Below, piece by piece: positions 33,531 through 44,430 of a stretch of DNA of 64,000 nt. The stretch lies in assembly GCA_003508835.1 (NCBI GenBank), contig PUFA01000084.1, positions 3,100,001 through 3,164,000 of the forward strand, written 5' to 3'. The position numbers were made by a program, and so were the translations under genes. Numbering within the stretch: the stretch's first letter is position 1; each line of letters starts with the position of its first letter. This DNA comes from Eonycteris spelaea (lineage: Eukaryota; Chordata; Mammalia; Chiroptera; Pteropodidae). The notes under the pieces were generated by a model, which saw only the letters and a list, made by a program, of their open reading frames with translations, was not told where the DNA came from and ran no database searches.

Positions 33531-34974
33531 CATTTTTTTTATTGCAGCAGGATTGCCATGTTTTAAAACACAAAATCAGTCTGATCTAAAACTATTATTT
33601 TGGGCTCATGTATCTAGTAAACATAGATAAGCTGTTTTTGTTTGTTTGTTTGTTTTTCCAATACTAAGCAAAACTTAGCTAATTATTGATAGGTCTAGAT
33701 ATAATAAACAATTAATGTTCTTAAATCATTTGATTCTAGCAAGAAAAAAAAAGGATTATTTAATAAGGAATGTATATTGGCAAATATTTAAAGCTGTGAG
33801 AAAACTTAATCTCCCAGGTTATTTTTAAATGGATTATAAGAGAGATGTGACATTTTACAAATCTTATTTATCAGATATGGTCTATTTCAGTCATGCTCTG
33901 TCCTCATTTATTCATGAAGAGAACGTTACACATACATTAGAAAAATATCAAATATCTGGAAGATGTTGATTCATATACAGTAACAGTGGCAACAGCCATG
34001 AGATACGATCACCACACAGCTAAAACTAAGGAGGTAAACAAAACAGGTGTAGTAATAATAATAATAGGAAAGCTAGGACACTAGGAAGAGCTCATAGTTG
34101 ATGTTTAAATTCTAGGTTCAACATTACATTCCACTTTGTCTTCCCTTTACGTCTCTTCAACTCCTTGAGTATACCTCACTCAGATATTTGGATCTCAGCT
34201 TAAGAGGTACAAGCTTTGACTCCTTCTGCACTGACTATGGTGTAATCCAGGGCTATCCTGTATTTGAGAAATTATTTTCAATAGATTTATAAGTTTCAAC
34301 TGAGGATAGATTATTGGCCCTGTGGATACCTGTCACCTTTATATTCTGTTTACCTGGACTTTATTGTGTTTTATTCAGGAAATATCATGGGAATATTATG
34401 AACAAAGTATGAAATTTTATGTGAAATAATGAGAAAGGGCATGAGTGGAATAGAGACTGATGAAATAAAGATCTGAAAAATAGTAAAATTCAATTTAATA
34501 ACATTAAAATGATAGAACCTGGATAGTATTCTCTTAAAAATCCACTGATCTTTTCACACCCAGTCATGTGAACCAAATGCCTGGTTAATGATAGTGTTAC
34601 TAATCTGTCATCAGACTGTTAAAAGTCCATATGGGGCAATGACTTTTATAATTATGCTAATAGAAAATCTTTCTTTATATCAGAAAATAACTGAAGTCTG
34701 TGAGAAAGTGCCTCCTTCCCTAGATTGGCTCTATATAAACTCTTCATTTTAGATTAAGTACATACAAAGGAAGAGTTGGATTTCCTCCCACCTATTCTTT
34801 TCCCCAATTTTTATCATTGCATGCTATTTCTTTATGTTCATGTATCTAGCTATCATTATGAGGTAGGGAGAAGTCACACTTACTACAGTTTCAAAAGTTA
34901 TCACTTTACTAGGAAGGCATGAATATTAACATTCCTGGAAAGGACCCTAGTGAGTTGAGTAAAGAATAAAGAAG
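33531..34974. other. single-copy DNA with a small (GTTT)n tract
   Basis: A (GTTT)n tract lies at about 33,637-33,656 and an (AAT)n tract at about 34,052-34,066. No gene or named repeat is seen. Confidence 0.4.
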
Positions 34975-35125
34975 TGCTGAGTTTGGTAATCTGAAAATGT
35001 TTGTGTTCTAAGCCCAACTCTGCCACTTATTAGCTATGCACCTTTTGGTAAGTTGTCTAAGATTTCAGTGTCTTTATATATCTAAAGTATAGACATAGTT
35101 TAATGGCATAATTATGAATTTCACT
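34975..35125 (+). repeat. MIR SINE relic, sense
   Basis: GTTCTAAGCCCAACTCTGCC, ACTTATTAGCTATGCACCTT and GGTAAGTTGTCTAAGATTTC follow the MIR body. The 3' tail is lost where the L1 begins. Confidence 0.8.
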
Positions 35126-35139
35126 GTAGAAAAATAAGA

Positions 35140-35570
35140 GAAATAAAATGTAAGCAATTCTAAATTCCTCCACCCAGAGGCAAGGGCTATTAATAACATG
35201 GAGTGTTTCTATCTACATTTAGCATATAAGTGCACACAAGTATGCACAGAGACATACACACAATAGAATCATGATGGATCTTTACTCTTAAGACTATCTT
35301 TTTTCTTAACATAAGACTATGAATATTTTCCTTTGATTTCACATACATCACCATCATTATTTAATATATATATAAAGTATTCCCTTTTTAAAATTTACCT
35401 TTATAATTTATTTAGACAATTCTTATTTGTTAGATGTTTAGCGTATTTGCTGAAGTTTGCTGTTACAAATACAGTTTTAATGAACATTTTCAGGCACTCT
35501 TTTAAAACATATCTCCATATGATAAAGTCCTAGGATTAAAAATGGTATGCTAAAAGGTATTCACATATTT
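35140..35570 (-). mobile_element. L1 3' UTR fragment, antisense
   Basis: CTCCACCCAGAGGCAAGGGC, TATGAATATTTTCCTTTGAT, TTAGACAATTCTTATTTGTT, ATGAACATTTTCAGGCACTC and AGTCCTAGGATTAAAAATGG follow the antisense 3' UTR of older L1M/L1ME elements ('accacccagagataaccact...atgaacattttcccatg...gataaattcctagaagtgg'). Confidence 0.7.
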
Positions 35571-36310
35571 AGACATTTGCCACAAATTGCAAACAATTAA
35601 AAGAAAATGGTAAAAAACAATACATGAACAAGCATTTCACAAAAGAGAAAACACTATCTACAATAAATATTTAAAAATAAATGAAGACCATGATGCTGTA
35701 TCACTATAGATTTTTAACTGGAAAACATAAAAGTCTGATAAGATCATGCGCCGAATATGTTCTACTGTTTCTTTTAGATCTTGCCATTAGGAGTTTCAAC
35801 TAGTATAACAAGTTGGAAATTATTCACCTTTATATTCTAAAATCGAACATTTTCATGCCTGATAACTCCACTTCTTCCCAAATACCTAAAGAGATTCTTG
35901 CACATGTGCAACAGGATACATGTACAAGAATGTTTGACTAAAAATCTGGAAACACTCGAGTATTCATCATGGAGAGCCGCAAAACAAACTGTGCTAGATC
36001 ATCTCAATGAAATATTGACATCGGTCAATAGGACTGAATTATTGTACATGCAACAACATGCAATGGTTGATGGTGGTATAATCGTATGTAGAAAAAGTAA
36101 AGTTCTACATCTCTAAAGAACAAAGTAACTAAATTAATGTATTTTTTCTCGTGCACTTGAGCTCTCTCAACATACACACAGACGCACACACATAAATGTG
36201 CACATACTTATATATGGTACTTACATGTATGTATAAGTGATAAGATAGTATTTTAAAAGAAAGCAAATGTAATGATCAATATAGGATTCAGATATGGGGA
36301 GAAAGGATGA
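35571..36310 (+). mobile_element. L1 3' end fragment, sense
   Basis: GAGATTCTTGCACATGTGCA, ACAGGATACATGTACAAGAA and ATCTGGAAACACTCGAGTAT follow the sense L1M 3' UTR ('cttgcacatgtgcaccaggatacatgtacaaggatg...cctggaaacaacc'). A CA/TG-rich portion follows at 36,165-36,235. It sits directly against the antisense L1 fragment, so two independent insertions meet near 35,570. Confidence 0.75.
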
Positions 36311-36574
36311 GATGCAAAATGCACACACACATGAGCCCATGTGCAAATATGCACACAAAACAAACAAAACAGTCTATGCCAAATGAATTCCACCAGAAAG
36401 AATATAAGGATACCTGTTTCACTAAGCTGTAGAACTCCCTAGGAATTACAATTATTTTCCTAGTATTTCCCTATCTGATGATTGAACAAGAATGCTTCAC
36501 TGATATTTTTATTTTCCTTTATCACTGTTTAGTTTGCACATTTTTTTCATGTGTTCATCTGAATAAGGGACGGA

Positions 36575-36775
36575 GGTTATTGATAATGCACTGAGCATTA
36601 ACATGGGGCAAGAACTGTATTTGTGCTTTCTATGCATTAATTGTCCCAAGAATTCTGGGAGCCAAAATTATTCCTCTCATTTTGCAGATCATGAAATTCT
36701 GAGGGTGAAATGCCTCAAGTTCTAATGCTTACTGTGGCTGCTCCAGGAGTCTGTGTGATTCCAGAATGTGAACAC
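36575..36775 (-). repeat. MIR SINE relic, antisense
   Basis: TTTCTATGCATTAATTGTCC, TTCCTCTCATTTTGCAGATC, ATGAAATTCTGAGGGTGAAA and GAGTCTGTGTGATTCCAGAA are MIR in reverse. A 65-codon frame that opens inside it is not coding. Confidence 0.65.
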
Positions 36776-39750
36776 ATAAACAGTGGGCCATGCTACCTCA
36801 CCGTTTCTACGGTTTTATCCTACTTTCATGTTATGAAAGGGATGGAAATTGTTCACTGTGCAATCCTTATCAAAGAATTATCATGTCATGAAAGCCCTGG
36901 AGTCTAATAACAATGTTCATAAATAAAATAAAAGACATTAAAGTACTTAGGAGGTATGAGGACTGCCTGAGAGCAATTCGAGTTAGCACAATTCTTTTCC
37001 AGTGGGCCATTACGTATTTTGAAGGATTTAGTGGCATGGACTCACAGGGAAATATATAAGTACCAGAAAACAAGCCCACAACACAGAGGTAGTGACTTCT
37101 ATGACAAATGAGAGCAGATACAAAAAATGATTTGCAGATCCAGAAAAAAAAAAAAAAAAGCCTTTAGAAATAGCCGCCTGATGAAATAGTTCAAAAGATA
37201 CAATGACCTTCTGAGCTATAGCCTTATGGTAATATTTTTTTCAAGTTGGGGGTTTAGGACTTAGTCATGACCCATGGATCTGAAGAGTTAGTGGTGCCTG
37301 CAAGACAAATTGTGGGTTATATTGTATGAGAGAAAGAACCATGCAGAGATAGAAAGGGCCACGAGAGTCCTCTGGGCGATTAGGAGGTACTGGGAAAATC
37401 ATGCTCTAATGTGTCTCCCTGGGACTCCGTTTTTTTCCATCTGCAAGGTAAGATTTATACTCAGTCTCCTTCTAGACCTCAGATTCTGTGATCTGCATGC
37501 TTACTTCTGCCCAGCAGAAAATAACGCTTTTTGCTATTAATGGAGGCAAAAGCCTCTAGCCATCAGAAAATAATCAATTGTTGTGGACACAGTTTCAAAT
37601 AGGATACAGGGGTTATTTAAGTACCTATAGCATCGGCCTGAAGTTTTACAGACTTTTTACAAAATGAACATCTTCTTTCACTGGTGTGACTCTGCAGGGT
37701 GGTGTTGATGACCATTAACTCTTACCCGAAGCCACAGTAAATTCATAGTCTCACAGCATTCTTCCTTGCCAATCCTATCACCCACCTCTATATACTTCTT
37801 GCCAACTTGTAATTTAAAGCAACTCAAAAAGGCTCTTAGATATACAGGGACAGATGAGAATCTAAGGAATTGTTCTTTCATAAACAATTTTACAATAAAT
37901 GACCATGAAGGAAAAAAATCCAGTAATTGAGAAAAAGAATTGGCAAGAACTATAAAGTATGTACTTACCCTACTCTTGTTGCCCAGATATCAACTTTGTG
38001 GCAAAGTCAGGTCTGTAATTGTGCTATTTAATGGGCATTCACTGTTCTTTACCTCTCAGAATGTAATTTGTGTGTTTGGGGCAGAGAGAGAGATGGAAGG
38101 GTGTAGGAAGGTGTTGGTGGGAATAAAGGAGGTATTTTCTATGTTTGTGAGCCACATGTGGACTTGCGTGAAGAATTTGAGGGGATGTAAGGATGAAGAT
38201 GAAATGACCCCTATGCCCCAAAAGGGTTTTTTGCCTTTCACTGGAGAAGGGGAAATTTGGTAGTTACACTCACATTCATGACACTGAGGTCACTGGATGC
38301 TCACCATTCAAGCTGCATTTCAAGAGAGGGAGTTTGTCTTTTTGTGTCTTGGAATTAGGATCCTGGAATATATTGGATAGTTATTACTTTTTTTTTTTCA
38401 GTAAGTGGGAGTAACTCACAGGACAGAAAAGAAGGGATTCCCTCTTCATCACAGTGGAGGGGAATCTTTGTGTTTTTTTTCCCCTTTGTTAAACTGAATA
38501 GAACCCAGATTCTGTCAGTTTTTAACCTTCATATCATGGAATTGACAAAATCCATCCATGTCTAGATGAGTGACAGGAGGGAAGGACTTTCCTCAGTTCT
38601 TACCCTTTCTAATCTGAATTTCTATTGATCCACCTGCTGTATTTCCTTCTGACTGTTTCTCCCAGAAAGACCCTTAAAATTAAGGATACAGAGAATTTCT
38701 GACGAGATTCCAGGAGATTTTTGTGTTAATTAAAGTTTTAATGGTAGCAGAGCAAGGTTATCTAGAGGAAAAGCCTTATGACTTAGGTGATACTGAAACT
38801 CAGAAGAACTTCTGGATTTATAGAAAAAAAAAAAATCAACAGCAGTATAAAGATGACCGAACAACTTATCAAGAAAGTATAAACCAAAATGTTTCATTCT
38901 TAGGAAAATATCACTATAATAGAGATGATTGTAAGTTCTGAGACAGTGGTAGAGAACAATAGTATGGTGTTGCTATTTGTCTTCTCTCTGTTAGATACTA
39001 AGTATTAATTTACCTGCAGGACATGATGATACAAAAGAAAGGGGAACAGCAAGGGTGTTCAACAAAAGAAAATTAAATAAAAGCTTAAGTATACACAAAA
39101 TCCCATACAAATTTGTGTTTTGCCTAAGGTGGGAAATTATGTTGAGAAGGTAGAAATAAAAGCAGCTGGAGAGACAGCTAAGTTAAATAGGAAAAGGTTT
39201 CCTTGTTGACCTGAACTTAGATTGGCGTTCTGAATAAGAATAAGGGCATAACGCAGCAGAAAGGGGGGTGGGGGTGGGGATAAACAAACTACAAAGGGTC
39301 AAGAGGAGCAAGAGCAGAAGCAGAGAGATGGGAACAAGTAATTCTGTAAAAAAAAAAATTTAAAAAAGAAATGAGACAATTAATAATTTTTGAAGGCCGA
39401 GAAAAATTATGTTGAATTGTAATGGAAGATGTGATTGGTAAACAGTGTACATACTGTTGAAGAAATTTTGCAAGATTAGGTAGAGTACTCTGCAGTTAAT
39501 ATGCAGTGGGATGTATCTGTCCTTATCTATCTGGTGTCTTGATATACACGCAACTGCAGAACTTTGTTCCAAAAGTTACATGTTGGAAGAGAATATAGAT
39601 TGTTACTGCAATATGAGTAACCATCCCAGGGAAAAATCAGAAACTAAAAAATGTCTGTGGAGGGTGCTGATTCAGTGAGCTACTCATACAGGGTTCTGTT
39701 GGCTCCTGCCTCTCAGAGCAGTTGTAATTTGGAAGTTTAAAGTAATTTTC
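36776..39750. other. 3 kb single-copy DNA, no gene seen
   Basis: An A18 run lies at about 37,142-37,159 and a GGGGGGTGGGGGTGGGG tract at 39,263-39,279. Overlapping opposite-strand frames at 37,940-38,263 (107 codons plus, 60 and 61 codons minus) have no recognisable domain. A strong lone acceptor-like T-tract plus CAG ends at 38,401, with no matching donor. Confidence 0.4.
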
Positions 39751-40027
39751 CTTTTTTTTTTTTTTTTTTTGGTAGGAATTTTCTGGAAAACTTTATTTTT
39801 TATCATACTAAGATAAGTTTAGCTAAGAGAGGAGACCCAATAGCCTGTACACAACAGCATGAAGTGTGATAGGCAGTAGCATAATCCAAAACGATTTTTG
39901 TGGGTCTGGCTCCACTCCAAACTTCTCGGATAGGCATATCGTCCACAACTTTATACCTTAGTTTTCTAAAGAATTCTTTAAAAATATCCTGATTATCATT
40001 ATTGCATAATGCCTTTCTAATTTTCAT
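39751..40027 (-). pseudogene. 3' piece of a processed retrocopy, source gene not identified
   Basis: On the minus strand a 74-codon frame (40,027 to 39,803) ends in TGA. It is followed within a few bases by AATAAA (39,797-39,792) and, 21 bases later, by a 19-base poly(A) (T tract at 39,752-39,770). That is the layout of a reverse-transcribed mRNA with a very short 3' UTR. The peptide has a non-random look (KEFFRKLRYKVVDDMPIREV, then WSGARPTKIVLDYATAYH), unlike the Ile/Leu/Phe-rich noise frames elsewhere. An 8-base TAATTTTC at 39,743-39,750 recurs at 40,018-40,025 and could be the target duplication. In that case the copy is only about 267 bases and the ATG lies in flanking DNA. I do not recognise the parent protein. 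It could also be 3' UTR sequence that is open by chance. Confidence 0.55.
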
Positions 40028-40259
40028 TTTCCCTTTTTCTCTGCATTTCCAACAGTATGAATTCTAGATTGGTCTCATTAAAATAAATAACATAAAATTA
40101 AATTTATCATGACTCATCCTTTTCATTTTATTATATTTTATTTGTATTATAGTTCATGAGGATCAAAAATAATATCCCAAATTTGGTCTATTAAAACTTT
40201 TCTAAATTAGCATCAATAAAATGTGAAAATCTTCTCATTTCTCCATACATAGAATTCTG
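40028..40259. other. AT-rich spacer
   Basis: About 75-80% A+T with TTTATTATATTTTATTTG runs. Nothing else is seen. Confidence 0.4.
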
Positions 40260-40820
40260 TTCATTTAATTCTGTTCGGTAATTATTTTTGTTCATTAAGA
40301 ACAATTTCTCAAATGGTGGGGTTATCTCAGAGTTTCCACAAAGAGTCTAACTTCATAGAGCACCTTTCTGATGTCTCTTTCAATGAGTTCTACTCTTAAA
40401 AATTGTTCTTTTGAGCTAACGTCACTGGGCTGCTTCTATGAGGAAAAGAATGCCTATCTAAGCCAACACGGAGCAGGGTGTGCTCTGCCATTTCTGAAAT
40501 AGAAATAGTTTTCTTTGTGTCGAGCCTTACATCACATATTTTAACTTTTGACTTATTATCTCAGTCGTGTCGGAATGAAAAATGGATCTCTCTAGGGACT
40601 TCCATTATGTCAGGTTGAAAAATCATCTCTCTTGAGTGCTTGGGGCAACTGCATGTTCAAAGCCCTTTTGCCTCATTTCTCATAGTGCTGTGTACGGCTC
40701 TGCCATCTTCCTGTTTTCAGGCCCATTTTCATTGCTGATGACAAATCTCACACTCAGGGGTCAGACCAGTTCCATGTGTACACAATAATCCCCAAGCGAT
40801 TGGCAATGATTTATTCATAA
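40260..40820. promoter_or_regulatory. candidate conserved non-coding block
   Basis: A complex unique sequence keeps CpGs at AACGTCACTGGGC, CAACACGGAGC, GTGTCGAGCC, CAGTCGTGTCGGAATG and TGTACGGCTC. It contains repeated-style motifs such as TTTTCATTGCTGATGACAAA and GGCAATGATTTATTCATAAG. There is no repeat match and no long frame. An enhancer or deeply conserved block is the best guess, on composition alone. Confidence 0.35.
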
Positions 40821-41075
40821 GTTTGATTTATTTAAAATATTCCCATTACCTAAAGCTACGTACTCCCTAAAATAGGATGTGTTTATACACATATGCAGCA
40901 GTGAGTTAGAATTATTTTCTGTATATACGCACACATATACTGGGTTGGGAGCAAAGGTCATAAAGTGTAAGAAAGATTTTCTTTAAGAAAACATCGGCGA
41001 TTACAGGAAACACTGCATGAGCTTTCTGATACATGCGTTACTTAATCTCAGCTTTAGAAGATTGTTGAATTTTTA

Positions 41076-41106
41076 GTGGTGTGGGGTGGTGTGGGGTGGG
41101 GGGAGG
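41076..41106. repeat. G-rich GTGGGGTG repeat
   Basis: Tandem GTGGTGTGGG-type units give several G-runs (GGGG, GG, GGGG, GGGGGG). It could form a two-quartet G-quadruplex. Confidence 0.7.
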
Positions 41107-41424
41107 ACTATAGTGCTCTTCCTAAGGGACCTGAGACAAGTTCAGGACTTAGGATCTACTTCAGAGCCTCTTGGAAGCATGGGAGAGAAGCTTTTATTGT
41201 TCTCACTCTCTGATGCCAATAATCTTACTTCCTGAATGTTTCCCACATAACCTTCTCATCATCCTTATTTTCTTAACCCCTTTGACCACTCATAGGGGAC
41301 ATGATAGACAGGAGGGTAGGGAGAAGTGTAGGAAGCTTTTTCATCTGCCTTTCTCAATCCTCCCATAAATCATCCAAGGCACCATAAATAGAGTGTGTGC
41401 TTTAGGTGGCCTGGTCTACAGTTA

Positions 41425-41735
41425 TACCTCTTGATATTCTTTTCCATTCTCCAAGGCCTTCCTCACATCTTCCTTTTCTCTGACACCTTTGTGATCACTC
41501 CATACAGTAGAGATCTCTTCTTCTCTGGCCCGGTGATAGCACACTGGAACCATTCCACTTTGTAATATAGCTATTTTTCTGCAGAGCCTATTGGTTTTTC
41601 CAGATTGTCAATTCCTTGAGAGATTGTGCAACTTCATACCCTGAATAGCACCTACATTAGTGCTTTGTAGCCATTGCTGTTTGTTTTCACAGTAGCTATT
41701 ACTGAATGAATACATCAGGGGAGGTCAGGAAAGCA
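41425..41735 (+). repeat. L2 LINE 3' relic, sense
   Basis: CTCCAAGGCCTTCCTCACAT, TTGTCAATTCCTTGAGAGAT, CACCTACATTAGTGCTTTGT and CTATTACTGAATGAATA follow the L2 3' end ('aaggccttccctga...aatgtaagctccatgagggc...gcacctagaacagtgcctgg...ttgaatgaatga'). Confidence 0.75.
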
Positions 41736-42199
41736 GTGATATATTAATGAGACTGTTAAACAAAAAATTTAGCTATAATGTTCAGTGTGATGGAATGCTC
41801 ATCAAAGTGTAATGATTCACACTTGAATTTGAAATAAAGGAGGCATATATGTTTAAAGGGCATTTTAGCTAGTTAAAAGTCAGTGAGGCATTAAACATTA
41901 TTATACTGACCCTTATTACTGAAAATTGGCAATTCTGTTTAAATGGCACTCTATAAAATTAGATTTTTTTCAATAACATATTAGGTGAGCACACAATTCT
42001 GTAAGTTACATTTGAGATTCTTTGGGAAGCAGAATAAATGATAGAACAAAGTGTGAAATTCTAAACTGTATTGATTTGACATTAATGACAAACAAAAAAT
42101 TGAGTGTTGTGAGCAAGGAAATTATTAAAACAGTTCTGTTTTCTTCATGAGTTGCTCTTACATGTAATTTTTGATTAATACTTGGAGTTCATCTAATTG
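41736..42199. other. single-copy DNA, no feature seen
   Basis: AT-rich, with nothing recognisable. Confidence 0.4.
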
Positions 42200-42257
42200 A
42201 TATATGTTTATATATATACACATATATATATACATATGTATGTATGTATATATATAT

Positions 42258-42290
<33 letters not shown>

Positions 42291-42291
42291 A
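42200..42291. repeat. compound (TA)n(TATG)n(GT)n microsatellite
   Basis: TA repeats pass through CATATGTATGTATG and end in about 14 GT units. Likely polymorphic. Confidence 0.95.
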
Positions 42292-42804
42292 TTGAGGCTA
42301 ACAGATGCTAAATGGCTGAGATGTCAAGACATGAGAGTCAGGAAAACAGGAAGATATATGAGAATAAGGTGTCATATGACATGAATAAAGAATAAGACAC
42401 AAACCACAACCATTATCCCACCTGCACTTTTAGCTAAGTAAGTTTATATTTTGTTTTATATGGCTATGATATGGTTAGGAGCAAAGAAGAACCAACACAA
42501 CAAAATAAAATTCCACTTCTAAGTATTCTTTTATTGAGACACATCATTTTTAATATAAAAATATACTGAGGTTTTATTTGCATTAGTATCAGCCAGCTTC
42601 ACGCAGTAAAAACCTGTGTGAGACTGTAGAGAGAGTGAGGAAACATTGGCTTAAGCAGTCAAAATCCCACTGGGGCTGTTATGGCTGGTTAGTTTGCTTG
42701 GACGCAGAAGTTCTTTGTCCCTGAAGTTCATGTTAGTAGTTAGAAGAATGATTTTTAATGATATCTTTATGCTTTTCATTCACTTATTTTTTTTAAAAAA
42801 ATTT

Positions 42805-42995
42805 TTTGAGTGGCATCGGACAAAGTAGACAAAATCCTCCTTTCACTAAGCTTGTATAGTAGACAAGGGACAGGACACAAGAAGCAATAAGCAAATTATA
42901 TGTATCAGGAGGGTAAGTACGTTATATAAAATGTGGCAGGGTAGAGGTGTGCTATTCGAGATAAGGAAATGGTTACCTGATGACGTAAAAGCCTT
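42805..42995 (-). repeat. L2 LINE relic, antisense
   Basis: AGTAGACAAAATCCTCCTTT, GTAGACAAGGGACAGGACAC, GTGGCAGGGTAGAGGTGTGC, TATTCGAGATAAGGAAATGG and ACCTGATGACGTAAAAGCC follow antisense L2 ('gacaaaatccctgccctc...cagggtaagggg...gtgctattttagatagggtggtcag...gaggtgacat'). Confidence 0.65.
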
Positions 42996-43544
42996 AATCA
43001 TGTTCACAGACATGTTGGTGTGCCTTATTCATGATTAGGAGATATCATTTCTCTTTGGAAAGAAAGGCTCAACCAAATTTGAAAATCAGAAAATGAAATA
43101 CATTAATGATCTGACCAGATGATGTCACAGAGTAGAGAAGATGGGGTTCCAGAGTTTGTGGATTTACTCCCTGCCTCAGTGCACCACACAAGTGACGATA
43201 GGTCTCAGAATAGGAGAATGAGACATGTTTGTAGAGTGATATCTCAGGAATCTGTCCCTGTTACTTCCTAGCTAGTATTATCCCCTCCAAGACATGAAGA
43301 ATCATGTCTATCAAAAGAAAGCAGATTACAGAATTGTGCATTGTCCAGAGTTTAAGATTTTAAAAATGTTAATTTAGAAACACATTTGAAATTTAAAAAA
43401 AACAAAAAACAAAGAAACCTGCATAATCAGTGGCCTCAAAATGCTGTGCCATCAATGCAGTTAAAAAAAAAAATGCCCAAACTTGTCCTTTCCTCTTCCT
43501 CTTTACTTTCACCATGTGATCTTTTCTCAACCATAGCACAGAAC
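42996..43544. other. single-copy DNA, no gene seen
   Basis: No repeat or exon was recognised. A 76-codon plus-strand frame (43,386-43,616) runs into the microsatellite and is an artefact. Confidence 0.4.
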
Positions 43545-43571
43545 ACGTTCATATGTATGTGTGTGTATGTG

Positions 43572-43635
<64 letters not shown>
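43545..43635. repeat. (TGTA)n then perfect (TATC)8(GATA)8 palindrome
   Basis: A short TATG/TG-rich lead-in is followed at 43,572-43,603 by eight exact TATC units and at 43,604-43,635 by eight exact GATA units, giving a 64-base perfect palindrome centred on ATCGAT. It can extrude a 32-bp hairpin and is a classic tetranucleotide marker type. Confidence 0.98.
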
Positions 43636-43839
43636 TGCACTATGCACCTAATAAAACCCAGAGACAAACATTTATGCATATTCATGGGAACTTGATTAAT
43701 AATTGATGGAAAAGCCCGGGGCAGGTGGTTGAGAATAAAAACATTTAGCAGAGCGCAGAGTGGAAGAAGATCTCACACTAGCCTCAGTCCCAAGGGGAGT
43801 AAAAGCAGAGAGAAAAAAGAGAAGGAAGTGGGTGTAGGC

Positions 43840-44160
43840 ACAGTGCTAAATGTCATCAGTGCAGTGTAATTTCCTTGATTTACATATTTAATTGCTTCCT
43901 GTCTTTAGCATTCAGGCTCTAAGATTCTGACACATTTTCTGAGAAATTCATCGGAGGGCTGGAGAACCTGCGTTTGTGTGGGAAGGGAAAGCTAAACCTA
44001 CCCCTTGTTAGCTGTCCTGGAGAATTGAAGGGTCATTGCCATTAGTTATTGCATTATCAAGGGGCTCAAGCAACAGGTTTCCTCCCAAGGCTTGGTTTTC
44101 ACAGAAAAAAATAAAAATAAAAAGCAAACATTATTATGGTAATAAAGGATAGGCCTGCAT
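43840..44160. promoter_or_regulatory. candidate conserved non-coding block
   Basis: A non-repetitive block includes GATTTACATATTTAATTGCT, CATCGGAGGGCTGGAGAACC, TGCGTTTGTGTGGGAAGGGA and AACATTATTATGGTAATAAA. GC content is higher than in the flanks and there is no repeat match. A regulatory role is inferred only from composition. Confidence 0.3.
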
Positions 44161-44234
44161 CTCAGAGACCATGAGTTTCATAGTTGACTAAAAAAATATT
44201 TACCCTAAGGTCTTATTAAATCATAATTCCTTGC

Positions 44235-44430
44235 ATTTATATGGCCACTTATGGTTTACAAAACACTTTCACTTAATCCTCATGACATGTCTCTGATGTC
44301 GGCATTATCATTTCCATTTTTCACATGAGGGAACTTCAATATAAAGAGGTTAAATGACTTGTCCAAATCTCCTGTAAAACACAAGCCTAGTTTTGAGCAC
44401 AGTCTGTCTGGATTCTAGTCCAGGCAGTTT
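44235..44430 (-). repeat. MIR-class SINE relic, antisense
   Basis: ACAAAACACTTTCACTTAAT, CCTCATGACATGTCTCTGAT, TTTTCACATGAGGGAACTTC, AGAGGTTAAATGACTTGTCC and CTGGATTCTAGTCCAGGCAG follow antisense MIR/MIR3. Confidence 0.85.

Noticed and set aside
38385..38406. Strong T-tract with CAG followed by TAAGT, looking like another ratchet point
   Set aside because: Only one G is present (CAGTAAGT), so acceptor and donor would have to share it. It cannot serve as a recursive AG|GT site.
39263..39279. GGGGGGTGGGGGTGGGG as a G-quadruplex
   Set aside because: Only three separated G-runs of three or more exist, so a regular three-quartet fold needs a bulge. It is a short tract with no context.
43545..43635. 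Short direct repeats as a CRISPR array
   Set aside because: Units are 4-base microsatellites with no spacers, and the DNA is clearly mammalian.
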